Shown here: positions 1 to 9,001 of the stretch, piece after piece
How positions within the stretch are numbered: the stretch's first letter is position 1
Layout: each line of letters opens with the position of its first letter
DNA from: Sphingomonas sp. PsM26
Lineage (GTDB): Bacteria > Pseudomonadota > Alphaproteobacteria > Sphingomonadales > Sphingomonadaceae
Assembly (NCBI GenBank): GCA_030433805.1
Contig: JARUXA010000009.1
Location: 124,001 to 188,000 of the forward strand
DNA: 64,000 nucleotides
Direction of reading: 5' to 3'
Notes under the pieces: generated by a model
Told to the model about the DNA's origin: nothing
Seen by the model: the letters and a program-made list of their open reading frames with translations, nothing else
Databases searched by the model: none
Made by a program: the position numbers and the translations under genes

Positions 1-25
1 GGTCAACAAGGTGTACACGGCATGA
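1..25 (+). CDS. Possible 3' end of an upstream gene
   Basis: One frame reads in from the left edge and stops at a TGA (23-25) that overlaps the ATG at 22 as ATGA, the same coupling seen at many junctions in this window. Only about seven residues (VNKVYTA) are visible, so no product can be named. GMC dehydrogenases of this kind are often preceded by a small gluconate-2-dehydrogenase subunit 3-type gene; that is only a guess from family context. Confidence 0.3.
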
Positions 26-870
26 TCCTCGATCGCAGACACTTGCTTGCGGGGGCCGGTGGCGCCGCAGCGCTCGGGCTCGTCGGAACCACGGTTGCCC
101 GCGCTGCGGCGACGCGCCGGATCGGTGCGATCGGACTCCAGCTCTATACGGTGCGCGAGATCTTCCAGAAGGATCCCGTCGGCACGCTCGAGGCCCTCGC
201 GAAGATCGGCTATCGTGAGATGGAGTTCGGCGGTGGCGGCTATGACGCGATGGACCACGCGATGCTGCGCAAGACGATGGACCGGCTGGGCCTGCGCGCG
301 CCATCGGCGCACATCAGCTATGACGCGCTGCTCGGCAAGTTCGACGCATCGCTTGCGATGGCGAAGACGCTCGGGGTCAGCACGGTGGTCCTGCCGTACA
401 TGACCGACCAGCACCGTACCGAGGCTGGCTGGAACGCAGCGCTTCCCAACTTCACCCGGTTCGCGACCGAGTTGCGCAAGGCTGGGATCGGCTTCGCCTA
501 TCACAACCATGATTTCGAGTTCACGACAAAGCCGGGCGGGGTCAGCCTGTATGAGCGGTTGCTGCGCGAGACCAACCCGTCGCTCGTCAAGCTCGAGCTC
601 GACCTCTATTGGGCCGCGCATGCGGGCGAGGATGTCGGCGCGTTGATCGATCGCTTGGGCGCACGGCTCTACGCCTATCACGTCAAGGACATGCGCGCCG
701 ATCGCAGCATGTCGGCCGTTGGCGCGGGCAAGACCGATTTTGCCGCCCTGTTCCGCCGCAAGGGCAGCGCAGGCGTTCGCCACTTCTATGTCGAGAACGA
801 TGAGGCGCCTGCGCCGTATCTGCCCGACGTCACCACCAGCTTCGAGACGCTGCGCGCGTTGCGGTACTGA
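22..870 (+). CDS. Tat-exported sugar phosphate isomerase/epimerase-family TIM barrel
   Basis: A protein of 282 residues of the xylose-isomerase-like TIM-barrel family (AP_endonuc_2 fold). The N-terminus LDRRHLLAG followed by an Ala/Gly-rich hydrophobic stretch is a twin-arginine (Tat) signal (R5-R6), so it should act in the periplasm rather than on cytosolic sugar phosphates. Family features are the early GLQLYTVRE strand, HNHDFEF around residue 160 and ELDLYW near 193, supplying acidic and His metal ligands, then YHVKDM near 220. The ATG at 22 has an AAGG about ten bases upstream and overlaps a possible upstream stop. It lies 23 bp before a GMC oxidoreductase. In families with this pairing the enzymes act on 3-keto-glycosides; that role is inferred here and the substrate is unknown. 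Confidence 0.82.
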   Translation: MILDRRHLLAGAGGAAALGLVGTTVARAAATRRIGAIGLQLYTVREIFQKDPVGTLEALAKIGYREMEFGGGGYDAMDHAMLRKTMDRLGLRAPSAHISYDALLGKFDASLAMAKTLGVSTVVLPYMTDQHRTEAGWNAALPNFTRFATELRKAGIGFAYHNHDFEFTTKPGGVSLYERLLRETNPSLVKLELDLYWAAHAGEDVGALIDRLGARLYAYHVKDMRADRSMSAVGAGKTDFAALFRRKGSAGVRHFYVENDEAPAPYLPDVTTSFETLRALRY

Positions 871-893
871 TCAGTCTAGCGGGAAATACCATC

Positions 894-2570
894 ATGGCAT
901 CCACCAACAGGTTTGACGCGATCGTTATTGGATCGGGCGTCAGCGGCGGGTTCGCCGCCAAGGAACTCACGGAAAAGGGCCTGCGCGTCCTCATGCTCGA
1001 TCGCGGCATAATGGTCGAACATGGCGAAGATTACACATATGACGGCAAGCCAGCCTATGAGGTGCCGGCGCGCAATCGTATGCCCAAGCCACTGGAAGAC
1101 AGCGATTATTTCATCGCGAAGCACGGCTATGTCGCGCCCAGCAACCAGAAGTTCTATAATGACGACCGGCTGAACCCCTATGCCTTCGATGAGGGCGAGA
1201 AGTTCTACTGGATCCGCCCCGCCGCAGTCGGCGGAAAGTCGCTGATCTGGGGCCGCTGGGTGTTCCGCTGGAGCCCGGCCGATTTCGAGGCGAACAAGCG
1301 CGACGGGATCGATGGCGAGTGGCCGATCGGTTATGACGACGTCGCCCCATGGTACAGCTATGTCGAGAAATACATCGGCGTATCTGGCTCGCGCGAGAAC
1401 CTGCCGTATCTGCCCGACAGCGAGTTCCAGCCGCCAATGCCGATGAATGTCGCCGAGAAGTGGGTCAAGCAGCGGCTCGAGACGCAATTCCCGGGGCGCA
1501 AGCTGATCAACACGCGCCTGTCCAACATGACCGAGGACAAGCCCGACCAGAACCGTACCAAATGCCAGTTCCGTAACCAGTGCGGCAACGGCTGTTCGTT
1601 CGGCGCGTATTTCTCGACCCAAGCCGTCACGCTCCCCGCCGCACGCGCGACCGGGCGGCTCACGCTGCGATCGGACGCGGTGGTGACGAAGCTCGCGTAT
1701 GACGCAAAGCGCAAGCGTGTCACGGGGGTTCACTTCACCGATGCGAAAACCGGACTTTCCGAACTGGTCTCGGCCGATCTCGTGTTCCTCTGCGCATCGA
1801 CCATGGGGACCAACCAGATCCTGATGAACTCGCGCATGCCGGGTGGCGATCGCAGCTATTTCGATACCAGCGGCACGCTCGGCAAATATGTGATGGATCA
1901 CATCTTCCGCGTCGGGATCTCGGGTGAGATCCCGGGGATGCAGGACATGATCGAATATGGCCGCCGTCCGGGGGCGGTCTATATCCCGCGCTTCCGCAAT
2001 AACAGCAAGGACGACGGGGTCGGGTTCCTGCGCGGCTATGGCTATCAGGGCGGAGCGAGTCGCGAGGCCGCAGCGCCGATCGGCTTCGGTGCCGATATGA
2101 AGCACGGAATGCGCAAATACGGTCCATGGAAGTTCAGCATGGGCGCGTTCGGCGAATGCCTGCCTTATGCCGACAACAAGGTGTCGCTCCACCCGGACAA
2201 GGTCGATCGTTTCGGGGTGCCGCTGATGAAGTTCGACGTCCGCTTCCGCGACAACGAACTGAAGATGATGGCCGATGCGCGGGTCCAGGGCGAGGCGATG
2301 CTCAAGGGAGCCGGGTTGCTCAACGTCACGAGCAACGAGAGCGAGCATGTCCCCGGTGATGCGATCCACGAGATGGGCGGCGCGCGCATGGGTCTCGACC
2401 CGCGCAAGTCGGTGCTCAACAAGTGGAACCAGGCACATGAAGCGTCGAACCTGTACATCACCGATGGTGCGCAAATGGCGTCGGTGTCGTGCGTCAATCC
2501 GTCGCTGACCTTCATGGCGCTGACAGCGCGCGCCGCGTCGCATGCGGTGGAGCAAATGCGCAAGGCATAA
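894..2570 (+). CDS. GMC family FAD-dependent oxidoreductase
   Basis: A 558-residue glucose-methanol-choline oxidoreductase, likely a sugar or glycoside dehydrogenase. The N-terminus has the dinucleotide-binding GSGVSGG motif (residues 13-19) for FAD. The C-terminal GMC_oxred_C domain shows HEMGGARMG (near 495), NLYITDGA and VNPSLTFMAL, with the His/Asn catalytic pair of the family. A Cys-rich segment (CQFRNQCGNGC) near 225-235 is typical of gluconate/sorbitol-type membrane dehydrogenases. It has no signal peptide; related enzymes are exported by hitch-hiking on a Tat-signal small subunit, which is not visible here. It shares an operon with the upstream isomerase-like gene, and a strong hairpin terminator follows at 2595-2624. 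Oxidation of a sugar C3 hydroxyl is plausible but inferred. Confidence 0.9.
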   Translation: MASTNRFDAIVIGSGVSGGFAAKELTEKGLRVLMLDRGIMVEHGEDYTYDGKPAYEVPARNRMPKPLEDSDYFIAKHGYVAPSNQKFYNDDRLNPYAFDEGEKFYWIRPAAVGGKSLIWGRWVFRWSPADFEANKRDGIDGEWPIGYDDVAPWYSYVEKYIGVSGSRENLPYLPDSEFQPPMPMNVAEKWVKQRLETQFPGRKLINTRLSNMTEDKPDQNRTKCQFRNQCGNGCSFGAYFSTQAVTLPAARATGRLTLRSDAVVTKLAYDAKRKRVTGVHFTDAKTGLSELVSADLVFLCASTMGTNQILMNSRMPGGDRSYFDTSGTLGKYVMDHIFRVGISGEIPGMQDMIEYGRRPGAVYIPRFRNNSKDDGVGFLRGYGYQGGASREAAAPIGFGADMKHGMRKYGPWKFSMGAFGECLPYADNKVSLHPDKVDRFGVPLMKFDVRFRDNELKMMADARVQGEAMLKGAGLLNVTSNESEHVPGDAIHEMGGARMGLDPRKSVLNKWNQAHEASNLYITDGAQMASVSCVNPSLTFMALTARAASHAVEQMRKA

Positions 2571-2594
2571 GACTGGTGTGCCTGTTGGATCTTA

Positions 2595-2624
2595 CCCCGG
2601 CCTGATGGCATCAGGCCGGGGTTT
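2595..2624 (+). terminator. Intrinsic terminator hairpin after the GMC gene
   Basis: A perfect 12-bp stem (CCCCGGCCTGAT / ATCAGGCCGGGG) with a GGC loop is followed by TTT, 24 bp after the stop of the GMC oxidoreductase. The short U-tract makes termination likely rather than certain. The stem core also resembles the dispersed CCCCGG..CCGGGG repeats. Confidence 0.65.
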
Positions 2625-2668
2625 AGGGCGGCATTTTGCGGGGCTGGCGGTGCGCGCTGCGGAGCGCA

Positions 2669-2759
2669 ACCCACCCCCGGCCCCTCCCTTCCAGGGAGGG
2701 GAGAACAAGGACTGCCATGCGCACCTCCCCTCCCTGGAAGGGAGGGGCCGGGGGTGGGT
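2669..2759. repeat. Inverted CCCCTCCC-type double-hairpin repeat, copy 1
   Basis: Two long arms (2669-2701 and 2724-2759) are reverse complements of one another. Each arm also contains its own small hairpin (CTCCCT-TCC-AGGGAG). Relatives of this element occur at 8869-8976, 44807-44908 and 53412-53505. It lies between the convergent GMC and MFS genes. The 2571-2842 gap contains nothing else I can identify beyond this repeat and the preceding terminator. Confidence 0.9.
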
Positions 2760-2842
2760 CGGTCCGAAGCGGGAGCACGGCCATAGTTTTGAGACTATCC
2801 CGCCTTCGCAGGCGAGCAGACGGCGTCTCCTGAACCCCGCGC

Positions 2843-4147
2843 TTACCCCGCCTTCGCATCCAGCCGCGGCACCAGCACATGCACGATCGCCAGCGCGATG
2901 AGATAGGCCGTCCCCGCCCAGATGAACACCGGCGCATAACTGCCCACGGTTTCCAGCACATGCCCGACATAGCGCGCCATGATCATCCCGCCGATCGCCC
3001 CGGCAGCGCCGCCGATCCCCATCACCGACGCGACGGAACTCTTGGGAAAAGTGTCGGAGACCATCGTGTAGAGGTTGGACGACCAGCCCTGGTGCGCGGC
3101 CGCGGCGAGCCCGATGATCGCAACCGCGGCGACCAGACTCGAAACGCTGCTCGCGAACATGATCGGGAGGACGCACAGCGCGCAGACCAGCAGCGCGAGC
3201 TTGCGCGCGGCGTTGACGCTGAAGCCACGCTTGATCAGCGCCGACGACAGCCAGCCGCCACCGATGCTGCCGACATCCGCGAGCAGATACACCGCGATCA
3301 ACGGCGGACCGAACGTCTTGAGATCGAGCCCGTGACGCTTGGCGAAGAAATCGGGGAGCCAGAACAGGAAGAGATACCACACCGGGTCGGTCAGGAACTT
3401 CGCGGCGACGAACGACCAGGTCGCCCGCCTGCGGAACAGGTCGCGCCACGGAATGCGAGCCACACCCGCATCATTGTCCTGGTCGCTGGTGATATACGCC
3501 AGTTCCTGCGGCGACAGCCGCGGATGCCGTTCGGGCGCGCGGTAGAAGGCGAGCCATGCCGCCAGCCAGATGAAACCGAGCAACCCCGTCCCGATGAACG
3601 CGGCCTGCCATCCGTAATTGAGCGCGATCAGGGGAACGATGATCGGGGTTGCGATCGCGCCGACGTTTGCGCCCGCGTTGAGGATGCCGGCGGCAAGCGC
3701 GCGTTCCTTCTTGGGGAACCATTCGGCGACCGACTTGATCGCGGCGGGGAAATTGGCCGCCTCACCGAGCCCGAGCGCGAACCGCATCGTCGCGAACCCG
3801 CCGGGGCTGCGCACCAGCGCATGCGCCAGCGCGGCGAAGCTCCAGACCGTGATCGCCGCCGCATAGCCGAGCTTGGACCCGATCCGGTCGATCGCTGGGC
3901 CGCACAGCAACAGGCCGATCGCATAGGCCGCCTGGAACCAGAAGACGATCATGCCGTAATCGACTTCGGTCCAGCCGAGTTCGCCCTGCAACGTTGGCTT
4001 GAGGATGCCGATGACCTGGCGATCGATGTAATTGATCGTGGTCGCAAAGAAGAGCAGCGCGCAAATCACCCAGCGCACATTGCCGCCCGCGCGCTGTGGT
4101 GCCGCGTCGATCGGGGCCGAACCCACCGCTCCTGTTGATCCGTCCAC
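2843..4147 (-). CDS. MFS transporter, ExuT/anion:cation symporter-like (hexuronate uptake)
   Basis: A 434-residue major facilitator protein with about 12 hydrophobic segments. The first helix (FFATTINYIDRQVIGIL) carries the NYxDR motif of the anion:cation symporter family that includes ExuT and other hexuronate/galactonate carriers. GLGEAANFPAAIKSVAEWFPKKER (near 135-158) is the diagnostic loop between helices 4 and 5. The start is GTG at 4147 with GGGAGAG a few bases upstream. It follows uxuA by 72 bp on the same strand, which supports hexuronate or aldonate uptake for the UxuA branch. The exact substrate cannot be read from sequence. Confidence 0.88.
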   Translation of the reverse strand: MDGSTGAVGSAPIDAAPQRAGGNVRWVICALLFFATTINYIDRQVIGILKPTLQGELGWTEVDYGMIVFWFQAAYAIGLLLCGPAIDRIGSKLGYAAAITVWSFAALAHALVRSPGGFATMRFALGLGEAANFPAAIKSVAEWFPKKERALAAGILNAGANVGAIATPIIVPLIALNYGWQAAFIGTGLLGFIWLAAWLAFYRAPERHPRLSPQELAYITSDQDNDAGVARIPWRDLFRRRATWSFVAAKFLTDPVWYLFLFWLPDFFAKRHGLDLKTFGPPLIAVYLLADVGSIGGGWLSSALIKRGFSVNAARKLALLVCALCVLPIMFASSVSSLVAAVAIIGLAAAAHQGWSSNLYTMVSDTFPKSSVASVMGIGGAAGAIGGMIMARYVGHVLETVGSYAPVFIWAGTAYLIALAIVHVLVPRLDAKAG

Positions 4148-4219
4148 GCGCGCTCTCCCTGCGGTCTTGTTCTGTTTATCGTGTATCGAAATGTCCGGCG
4201 TCGGTTCGGCTCGGCAGGG

Positions 4220-5410
4220 TCAGGCGTCCCCCCCGTTGCGCCCATGCTGGCGCGCATAAGCGATCCCGCGTTCCACCCCGCGCAACTCCGCGAGGCCGCG
4301 CATCCGCCCGAGCAGCGAATATCCCGGCAAGGTCTGCTTGGTCAGATCGTCGAGCATCTGGTGCCCGTGGTCCGGCCGCATCGGGATCGAGCGTCCTTCG
4401 CGGGTCTGCACCGCATGGACCGCCGCCACGAGCGACACCATCTCCGCACTGCCCGCCAGATGCGCGGCTTCGTGGAAGGAATCGTCGGGTTCGCGCTGGA
4501 CCGACCGCAGATGGAGGAACCCGATCCGCTCTCCCAGCCGATCGATCATCCCCGGCAGATCGTTATCTGCGCGCACGCCGAACGAGCCTGCGCAAAAGCA
4601 CAGGCCGTTGGAGCGGTTGGGAACCTGGTCGAACAGCCGGACGAGATCGTCCTCGGTGCTGACGACGCGGGGAAGGCCGAACAGCGCAAAGGGCGGATCG
4701 TCGGGATGGACGACCAGCCGGATGCCAAGCTCGTCCGCAAGCGGGCAGACCGCCTGAAGGAAAGCGACATGATTGGCGCGGAGTGCATCGGCATCGACCC
4801 CGTCATATTGGCCAAGTGCCTCGAGGAACCGTTCGGTCGTGAAGGTTTCCTCGCTCCCCGGCAGCCCAGCGATGATCGTGCGGTCGAGCAGGCGGCGCTC
4901 GTCCTTGGTCATGCCCTCGAACCGGCGTGCGGCACGATCGCGCATGTCCGGCGTATAGTCCGCCTCAGCCCCGGGACGACGCAGGATGTGGAGATCGAAC
5001 ACCGCGGCGGCCTCGAGTTCGAACCGCAACGCCAGCGCGCCGTCGGGCATCGCCCAGGCCAGATCGGTCCGCGTCCAGTCGAGCAGCGGCATGAAATTGT
5101 AGGTGACGACCTGGATCCCGCACGCCGCGAGATTGACGAGGCTTTCGCGATAGCGCGCGATCAGCCCGTCCCAGTCTGCGCCGCGCGTCTTGAGTCCGTC
5201 ATGGACGGGAAGGCTCTCGACCACCGACCAGACGAGCCCGGCGTCCTCGATCATCTGCTTGCGTGCGAGGATGGCGTCACGCGGCCAGACCGCGCCGTTG
5301 GGGATTTCATGAAGCGCGGTCACGATGCCGCTGGCACCCGCCTGTCGAATGTCTCGCAAGGTTACAGGATCGGAGGGTCCGAACCAGCGCATCGTCTCAG
5401 TCATCAACAC
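4220..5410 (-). CDS. uxuA: Mannonate dehydratase UxuA
   Basis: D-mannonate dehydratase (396 residues, normal length) converts D-mannonate to 2-keto-3-deoxygluconate in glucuronate catabolism. The N-terminus MRWFGPSDPVTLRDIRQAGASG is characteristic. Expected metal-site segments are present: HPDDPP (near 260), LCFCAGSFG (Cys), HLRSVQRE (His) and RPDHGH (Asp/His). Of the possible starts (GTG 5410, TTG 5407, ATG 5404), GTG is favoured because a strong GGGGGGAGG ends nine bases upstream of it. It is followed by the ExuT-like transporter in an apparent operon. An ACCAAT-GA-ATTGGT palindrome upstream (5499-5512) is a candidate operator for the nearby GntR regulator. Confidence 0.93.
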   Translation of the reverse strand: MLMTETMRWFGPSDPVTLRDIRQAGASGIVTALHEIPNGAVWPRDAILARKQMIEDAGLVWSVVESLPVHDGLKTRGADWDGLIARYRESLVNLAACGIQVVTYNFMPLLDWTRTDLAWAMPDGALALRFELEAAAVFDLHILRRPGAEADYTPDMRDRAARRFEGMTKDERRLLDRTIIAGLPGSEETFTTERFLEALGQYDGVDADALRANHVAFLQAVCPLADELGIRLVVHPDDPPFALFGLPRVVSTEDDLVRLFDQVPNRSNGLCFCAGSFGVRADNDLPGMIDRLGERIGFLHLRSVQREPDDSFHEAAHLAGSAEMVSLVAAVHAVQTREGRSIPMRPDHGHQMLDDLTKQTLPGYSLLGRMRGLAELRGVERGIAYARQHGRNGGDA

Positions 5411-5498
5411 CGTCAGTAGCCTCCCCCCGCAGCGGCATGGGACAACGCGTCCACTGCGGATCTACAGTCTGTAGCAGTCGCAAATTTGATAGGCCAGA

Positions 5499-5519
5499 AC
5501 CAATGAATTGGTAATACAC
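5499..5519. promoter_or_regulatory. Candidate GntR/FadR-type operator upstream of uxuA
   Basis: A perfect inverted repeat ACCAAT-GA-ATTGGT (5499-5512) overlaps TGGTAATACAC (5509-5519), which fits the FadR-subfamily consensus TNGTNNNACNA at all fixed positions but the last. It lies about 90 bp upstream of uxuA, suitable for control by the FCD-domain regulator at 9002-9748. No binding evidence; the assignment is by pattern only. Confidence 0.4.
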
Positions 5520-5588
5520 TTCTGTGAGATGGCGTTGATCCCGCGTAGTTTCCGTTGTTTGGACGCAATCGCGGGCAACCTCCGGATC

Positions 5589-5617
5589 GGCATGCGGCGC
5601 AGGACACGCCGCATGCC
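5589..5617 (-). terminator. Hairpin downstream of the TonB-dependent receptor gene
   Basis: A perfect 11-bp stem (GGCATGCGGCG / CGCCGCATGCC) with a 7-base loop lies ten bases after the receptor stop codon. No T-tract follows on the minus strand, so it may be a 3'-end stabiliser or a weak terminator that partly insulates uxuA. Confidence 0.5.
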
Positions 5618-5626
5618 CAGCCACGC

Positions 5627-8600
5627 TCAGAATTGGAAGTTGACGGCAAGCGCGTAAGTGCGGCCGAACGTCGACGTGTAGAGCGGGTCCTGGCGTATGC
5701 TGTCGGTATAGAGATTGTTTTGCTCGTTGGTGATGTTCGACACTTCGGCGATCAGCTTGATGTGGTCGCTGAGATTGTACGAGGCCGAGGCATCGACGAA
5801 GATCGTCTTCTTCGCACCGACCGCGTCGCTGTCCTGCGGGCCGGGGATGCTGGTGAGGTAGCCCGAGCGGTAATTGACGGTCGAACGGATGCTGAATTTC
5901 TTGTCCTCGTAATAGAGCGTGCCGCTCGCGGTTTCGGGTGACAGGCCGACGAGCGGTGCGGTGCGCGTCAGCGTTGCAATGCCGTTGACGCTCTGCAGGA
6001 TGTAATTGATGTTCGAGCGCACCCGCGTGAAATTGGCGAGCACGCCGAGATTGCGCAGTGGCCCCGGCAGGAAGCGCAGCGGCAATTGCACGTTCGCCTC
6101 GAACCCGCGGAGCGGCCCGCCCGGGGTGTTAGTGCTGCGCGAGACGTTGAACAGTTCGTCCGGCGTCGCATTGCTGTTGACCAGCAGTGAATCGGGCAGC
6201 CCGAGATCGCGGAATGGCAGCAATTGCGTGGTGTTCTGGATGTAGGTTTCGATGCTCTTGTGGAAATAGGCGACCGAGATCAGCGAGCCCGGCGCGAAAT
6301 ACCATTCGAGCGCCGCGTCGAACGTGTTGGCGCGGATCGGGTCGAGGAACGGGTTGCTGAACGAGCCCGTACGGATCGCGACGTTGACCGTGCCGCTCGG
6401 GATCAGTTGGCCGTAGGCCGGGCGCGACATGACGCGCGCGGCGGAGAGGCGCCCGATCAGATTGCCGGTGATGTCGAACGCGATGTTCGCCGACGGCAGC
6501 CAGTCCTGGTAATCGCGATCGACCTTCGAGATCAGGCCGAGCGTGGGATAGACCGATCCGGCCGGTGCGGCGGTCGGGATGACGCCCTCGGTGTGGAGAT
6601 CGGTGTAGATGTAGCGGACGCCGGCATCGCCGCGGATCGCGATCGGAAGCCGGTCTTCGGTGTTGAACTTCACCATCAGATAGCCCGAGCTATAGCGTTC
6701 GTTGACCTTGCCATACAGGCTGCCGCACTCGACCCCGCACAGCGGGAAGCTGTCGAAATTGACCGCAGCGCGGAACTTGTCGGGGTCGACCGCCGCGAAA
6801 TCCTGCATGTTGCCGCCGAGGTTCTTGGCTACCCCGGTGGTGGTGAAGGTCAGGTCGCGCAGCGAGACGTTGGCGGGCAGTGCGCGCGGCAAGCTGTACG
6901 CCGGGGTCAGGTTGAGCTGACGCTGGGTATAGTCGCCGGTACGATATTGGCCGCCCACCTGCAGCGTGAAGCCAGGGGCCGCCTCCCATTCGGTATTGAG
7001 CTCGAAGGTCTTGCTGATGATCGTATTGCGACGATCGAAATAGGAGATCTGCCCGCGCTGGTTCCCGTCGGGGAGCGGCGGACCGTAGGAGAAGATCGAC
7101 GCATCCGCCGGGTCGACGCCATAGCCAAGCTTGGGCAGGTTGGGACTGTCGCGGAAGTCGATCGAGAAATTGTCGGTATCGTTGGAGTCCATCGCGACTT
7201 GCAGGCGATTGGATTGCAGGATCGAATCCGAAATGCCCGCGAGCCCGTATACGCGGAAATTGTCGGTGAAGCGGTGATCCAGGTTGAGATTGACCTGACG
7301 GAAGGTCGAGGTGAACTTCTCGTTCTGCATTTCAGAACGCAGATCGACACCATCCCAGGTGCCATGCACCAGCGAGCCGAGATCATCGACCTCGATCTCG
7401 CGGACCGACATCATCGGCTGTCCGTTGTTCGAGGCGGTGCGACCCATCGAGCGCGCGTCGAGATAGGTGTCGAGGCGATTCACCTTGAACCGCGCATACA
7501 AGCCGTCGAGCGAGATGTCGGTGCGGTCGTCCGGCTTCCATTGCAGCGTCAGCGACCCTGCGATGCGTTCCTGCACCTGGCTCGATTTCGCCGGGCGCGG
7601 CAGGCGCGGCAGGAACACGCCGCCGCCAGGACGGCCCGAGACGCCCTTGCGGCTCATGATGTAATCATAGGCTTCCTTGGTGCTGGTGCGCGGGTTGCCG
7701 GCGCTGCAATTGGCGGCGTTGGCGCCGACATTGTTGCCGCTGTTGGCGTAATTCGCGCCCGGGCTGTTCACCGCAACGCCGTTGTAGGTGTAGCCGACGG
7801 GCGTGCAGTAGGGGAACAGCACGCTGCTCGTCGTGGTCGCGCCGGGCGCGGTCGGCACGGTCTGCGCGAGGCCCGCGACATAGGATGGCAGGATATCGAC
7901 CGCGGAATAGGCGTATTCGTCAATATGGCGCTTCGCATAGGCGATGCTGCCGAGCACGCCGAAGGTGCCGCCGAAGAACTTCTTCGACACCAGCGCGGAC
8001 AGACGCGGATCGGCCTGTTTGCTGATGTCGTTGTAGATCCCGCGCGCAGTCGCGGAGACGACGAAGTCCTTCTTCTGGTCGAACGGCTTGGGCGCGCGCA
8101 GATCGACCGTCGCGCCGAGTGAGCCTTCCTCGACATCCGCCGACGTGGTCTTGCGAACCGACAGCGCCGAGAAAATCTCGGTCGGGAAGGTGACGAAGTC
8201 GAACGAGCGCCCGGTGGCGACGCCGCCGCGGATGTCGCTGCCGCTGACCTGCGACACGCCCTCCATGCCGTTGATGCGGACGCGGGTGAATTGCGCGCCG
8301 AGACCGCGGACCGAGATGTTGCGGCCCTCGCCGCCGTCGCCGCGGGACAATGCCACGCCGGGGATGCGCTGCATCGACTCGGCCAGGTTTGAATCGGGGA
8401 ACTTCCCGATGTCCTCGGCGACGATGCTGTCGACCGAGGCGGTTTCGCGGCGTTTCAGGTTGAGTGCGTTGTTGAGCGAGGCGCGGAAGCCGGTGACGAC
8501 GATATCGTCGGTTGCCGGGCTGTCGACGGTGGTGCCGGGGGCGGCCTGTGAAGGATCGTTGCGATCCTGGTCGATGGTCTGGTCACTGGGTGGGGCGGGG

Positions 8601-8704
8601 ACCGGGTTGACGGCTTGTTGCCCGAAGGCGGGCGTCGCCATCAACAGGCCGATGACGCTCGTCGTGATAAGCAGACGCGGCTTATCGATGCTTTTGCAGC
8701 GCAT
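5627..8704 (-). CDS. TonB-dependent outer-membrane receptor
   Basis: A 1025-residue TonB-dependent receptor, long as is usual for sphingomonad and xanthomonad carbohydrate transporters. It has an N-terminal signal peptide (about residues 1-28, ending AFGQQ) and a TonB-box-like DIVVTG (67-72). The plug domain (about 70-190) contains SNLAESMQRIPGV and ISVRGLGAQFTRVRINGM. A long beta-barrel follows, ending in the aromatic C-terminal signature YALAVNFQF. There is no FecA-type secretin/TonB N-terminal domain, so it is probably a transporter rather than a transducer. It sits between gntR and uxuA on the same strand, consistent with oligosaccharide or uronate uptake; the ligand is not determinable. 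AGGGAGAGGG precedes the ATG. Confidence 0.94.
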   Translation of the reverse strand: MRCKSIDKPRLLITTSVIGLLMATPAFGQQAVNPVPAPPSDQTIDQDRNDPSQAAPGTTVDSPATDDIVVTGFRASLNNALNLKRRETASVDSIVAEDIGKFPDSNLAESMQRIPGVALSRGDGGEGRNISVRGLGAQFTRVRINGMEGVSQVSGSDIRGGVATGRSFDFVTFPTEIFSALSVRKTTSADVEEGSLGATVDLRAPKPFDQKKDFVVSATARGIYNDISKQADPRLSALVSKKFFGGTFGVLGSIAYAKRHIDEYAYSAVDILPSYVAGLAQTVPTAPGATTTSSVLFPYCTPVGYTYNGVAVNSPGANYANSGNNVGANAANCSAGNPRTSTKEAYDYIMSRKGVSGRPGGGVFLPRLPRPAKSSQVQERIAGSLTLQWKPDDRTDISLDGLYARFKVNRLDTYLDARSMGRTASNNGQPMMSVREIEVDDLGSLVHGTWDGVDLRSEMQNEKFTSTFRQVNLNLDHRFTDNFRVYGLAGISDSILQSNRLQVAMDSNDTDNFSIDFRDSPNLPKLGYGVDPADASIFSYGPPLPDGNQRGQISYFDRRNTIISKTFELNTEWEAAPGFTLQVGGQYRTGDYTQRQLNLTPAYSLPRALPANVSLRDLTFTTTGVAKNLGGNMQDFAAVDPDKFRAAVNFDSFPLCGVECGSLYGKVNERYSSGYLMVKFNTEDRLPIAIRGDAGVRYIYTDLHTEGVIPTAAPAGSVYPTLGLISKVDRDYQDWLPSANIAFDITGNLIGRLSAARVMSRPAYGQLIPSGTVNVAIRTGSFSNPFLDPIRANTFDAALEWYFAPGSLISVAYFHKSIETYIQNTTQLLPFRDLGLPDSLLVNSNATPDELFNVSRSTNTPGGPLRGFEANVQLPLRFLPGPLRNLGVLANFTRVRSNINYILQSVNGIATLTRTAPLVGLSPETASGTLYYEDKKFSIRSTVNYRSGYLTSIPGPQDSDAVGAKKTIFVDASASYNLSDHIKLIAEVSNITNEQNNLYTDSIRQDPLYTSTFGRTYALAVNFQF

Positions 8705-8796
8705 ATCCCTCTCCCTTTATGCCTGCGCATACGGAATGGCCGCTGCTCAGGCCCTGACCTGCCACCTGGTTTGATCGGTTGGCTGGAGCATTGGGT

Positions 8797-8824
8797 ATCA
8801 TTGCCGTTTCAGTATGACAATGAT
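8797..8824. promoter_or_regulatory. Inverted repeat upstream of the TonB receptor, possible operator
   Basis: ATCATTG (8797-8803) and CAATGAT (8818-8824) form 7-bp arms about 95-120 bp upstream of the receptor start. The segment 8810-8820 (CAGTATGACAA) matches the FadR-type consensus TNGTNNNACNA except at the first base. This is a pattern-level suggestion that the adjacent GntR protein acts here. Confidence 0.35.
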
Positions 8825-8868
8825 GTTGTGTTTGGTCAGGGAGGTTTGTGTGCGAAGTGCCGCTACTT

Positions 8869-8976
8869 CCTCCCCTCCGTGGAAGGGAGGGGACAGAGGG
8901 GGTGGTGGCTCGCGGCGGACGCTACCCTCTCCCCAAACTGACCCACCCCCGGCCCCTCCCTTCCAGGGAGGGGAGG
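8869..8976. repeat. Inverted CCCCTCCC-type double-hairpin repeat, copy 2
   Basis: Arms 8869-8892 and about 8941-8976 are mutually inverted and match the element at 2669-2759 in the opposite order. The spacer (about 50 bp) differs. It fills most of the 297-bp space between gntR and the TonB receptor gene. Confidence 0.88.
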
Positions 8977-9001
8977 TTTTAGGGTTTGAGATCCCTGGCG
9001 G

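Noticed and set aside
876-2555. Long minus-strand open frame (559 residues) opposite the GMC gene
   Set aside because: High-GC antisense shadow; residue composition (His/Arg/Asp rich) is not protein-like and the plus strand has clear GMC motifs.
6224-8122. 632-residue plus-strand frame opposite the TonB receptor
   Set aside because: Mirror of the receptor in a GC-rich genome; no domain or start signal.
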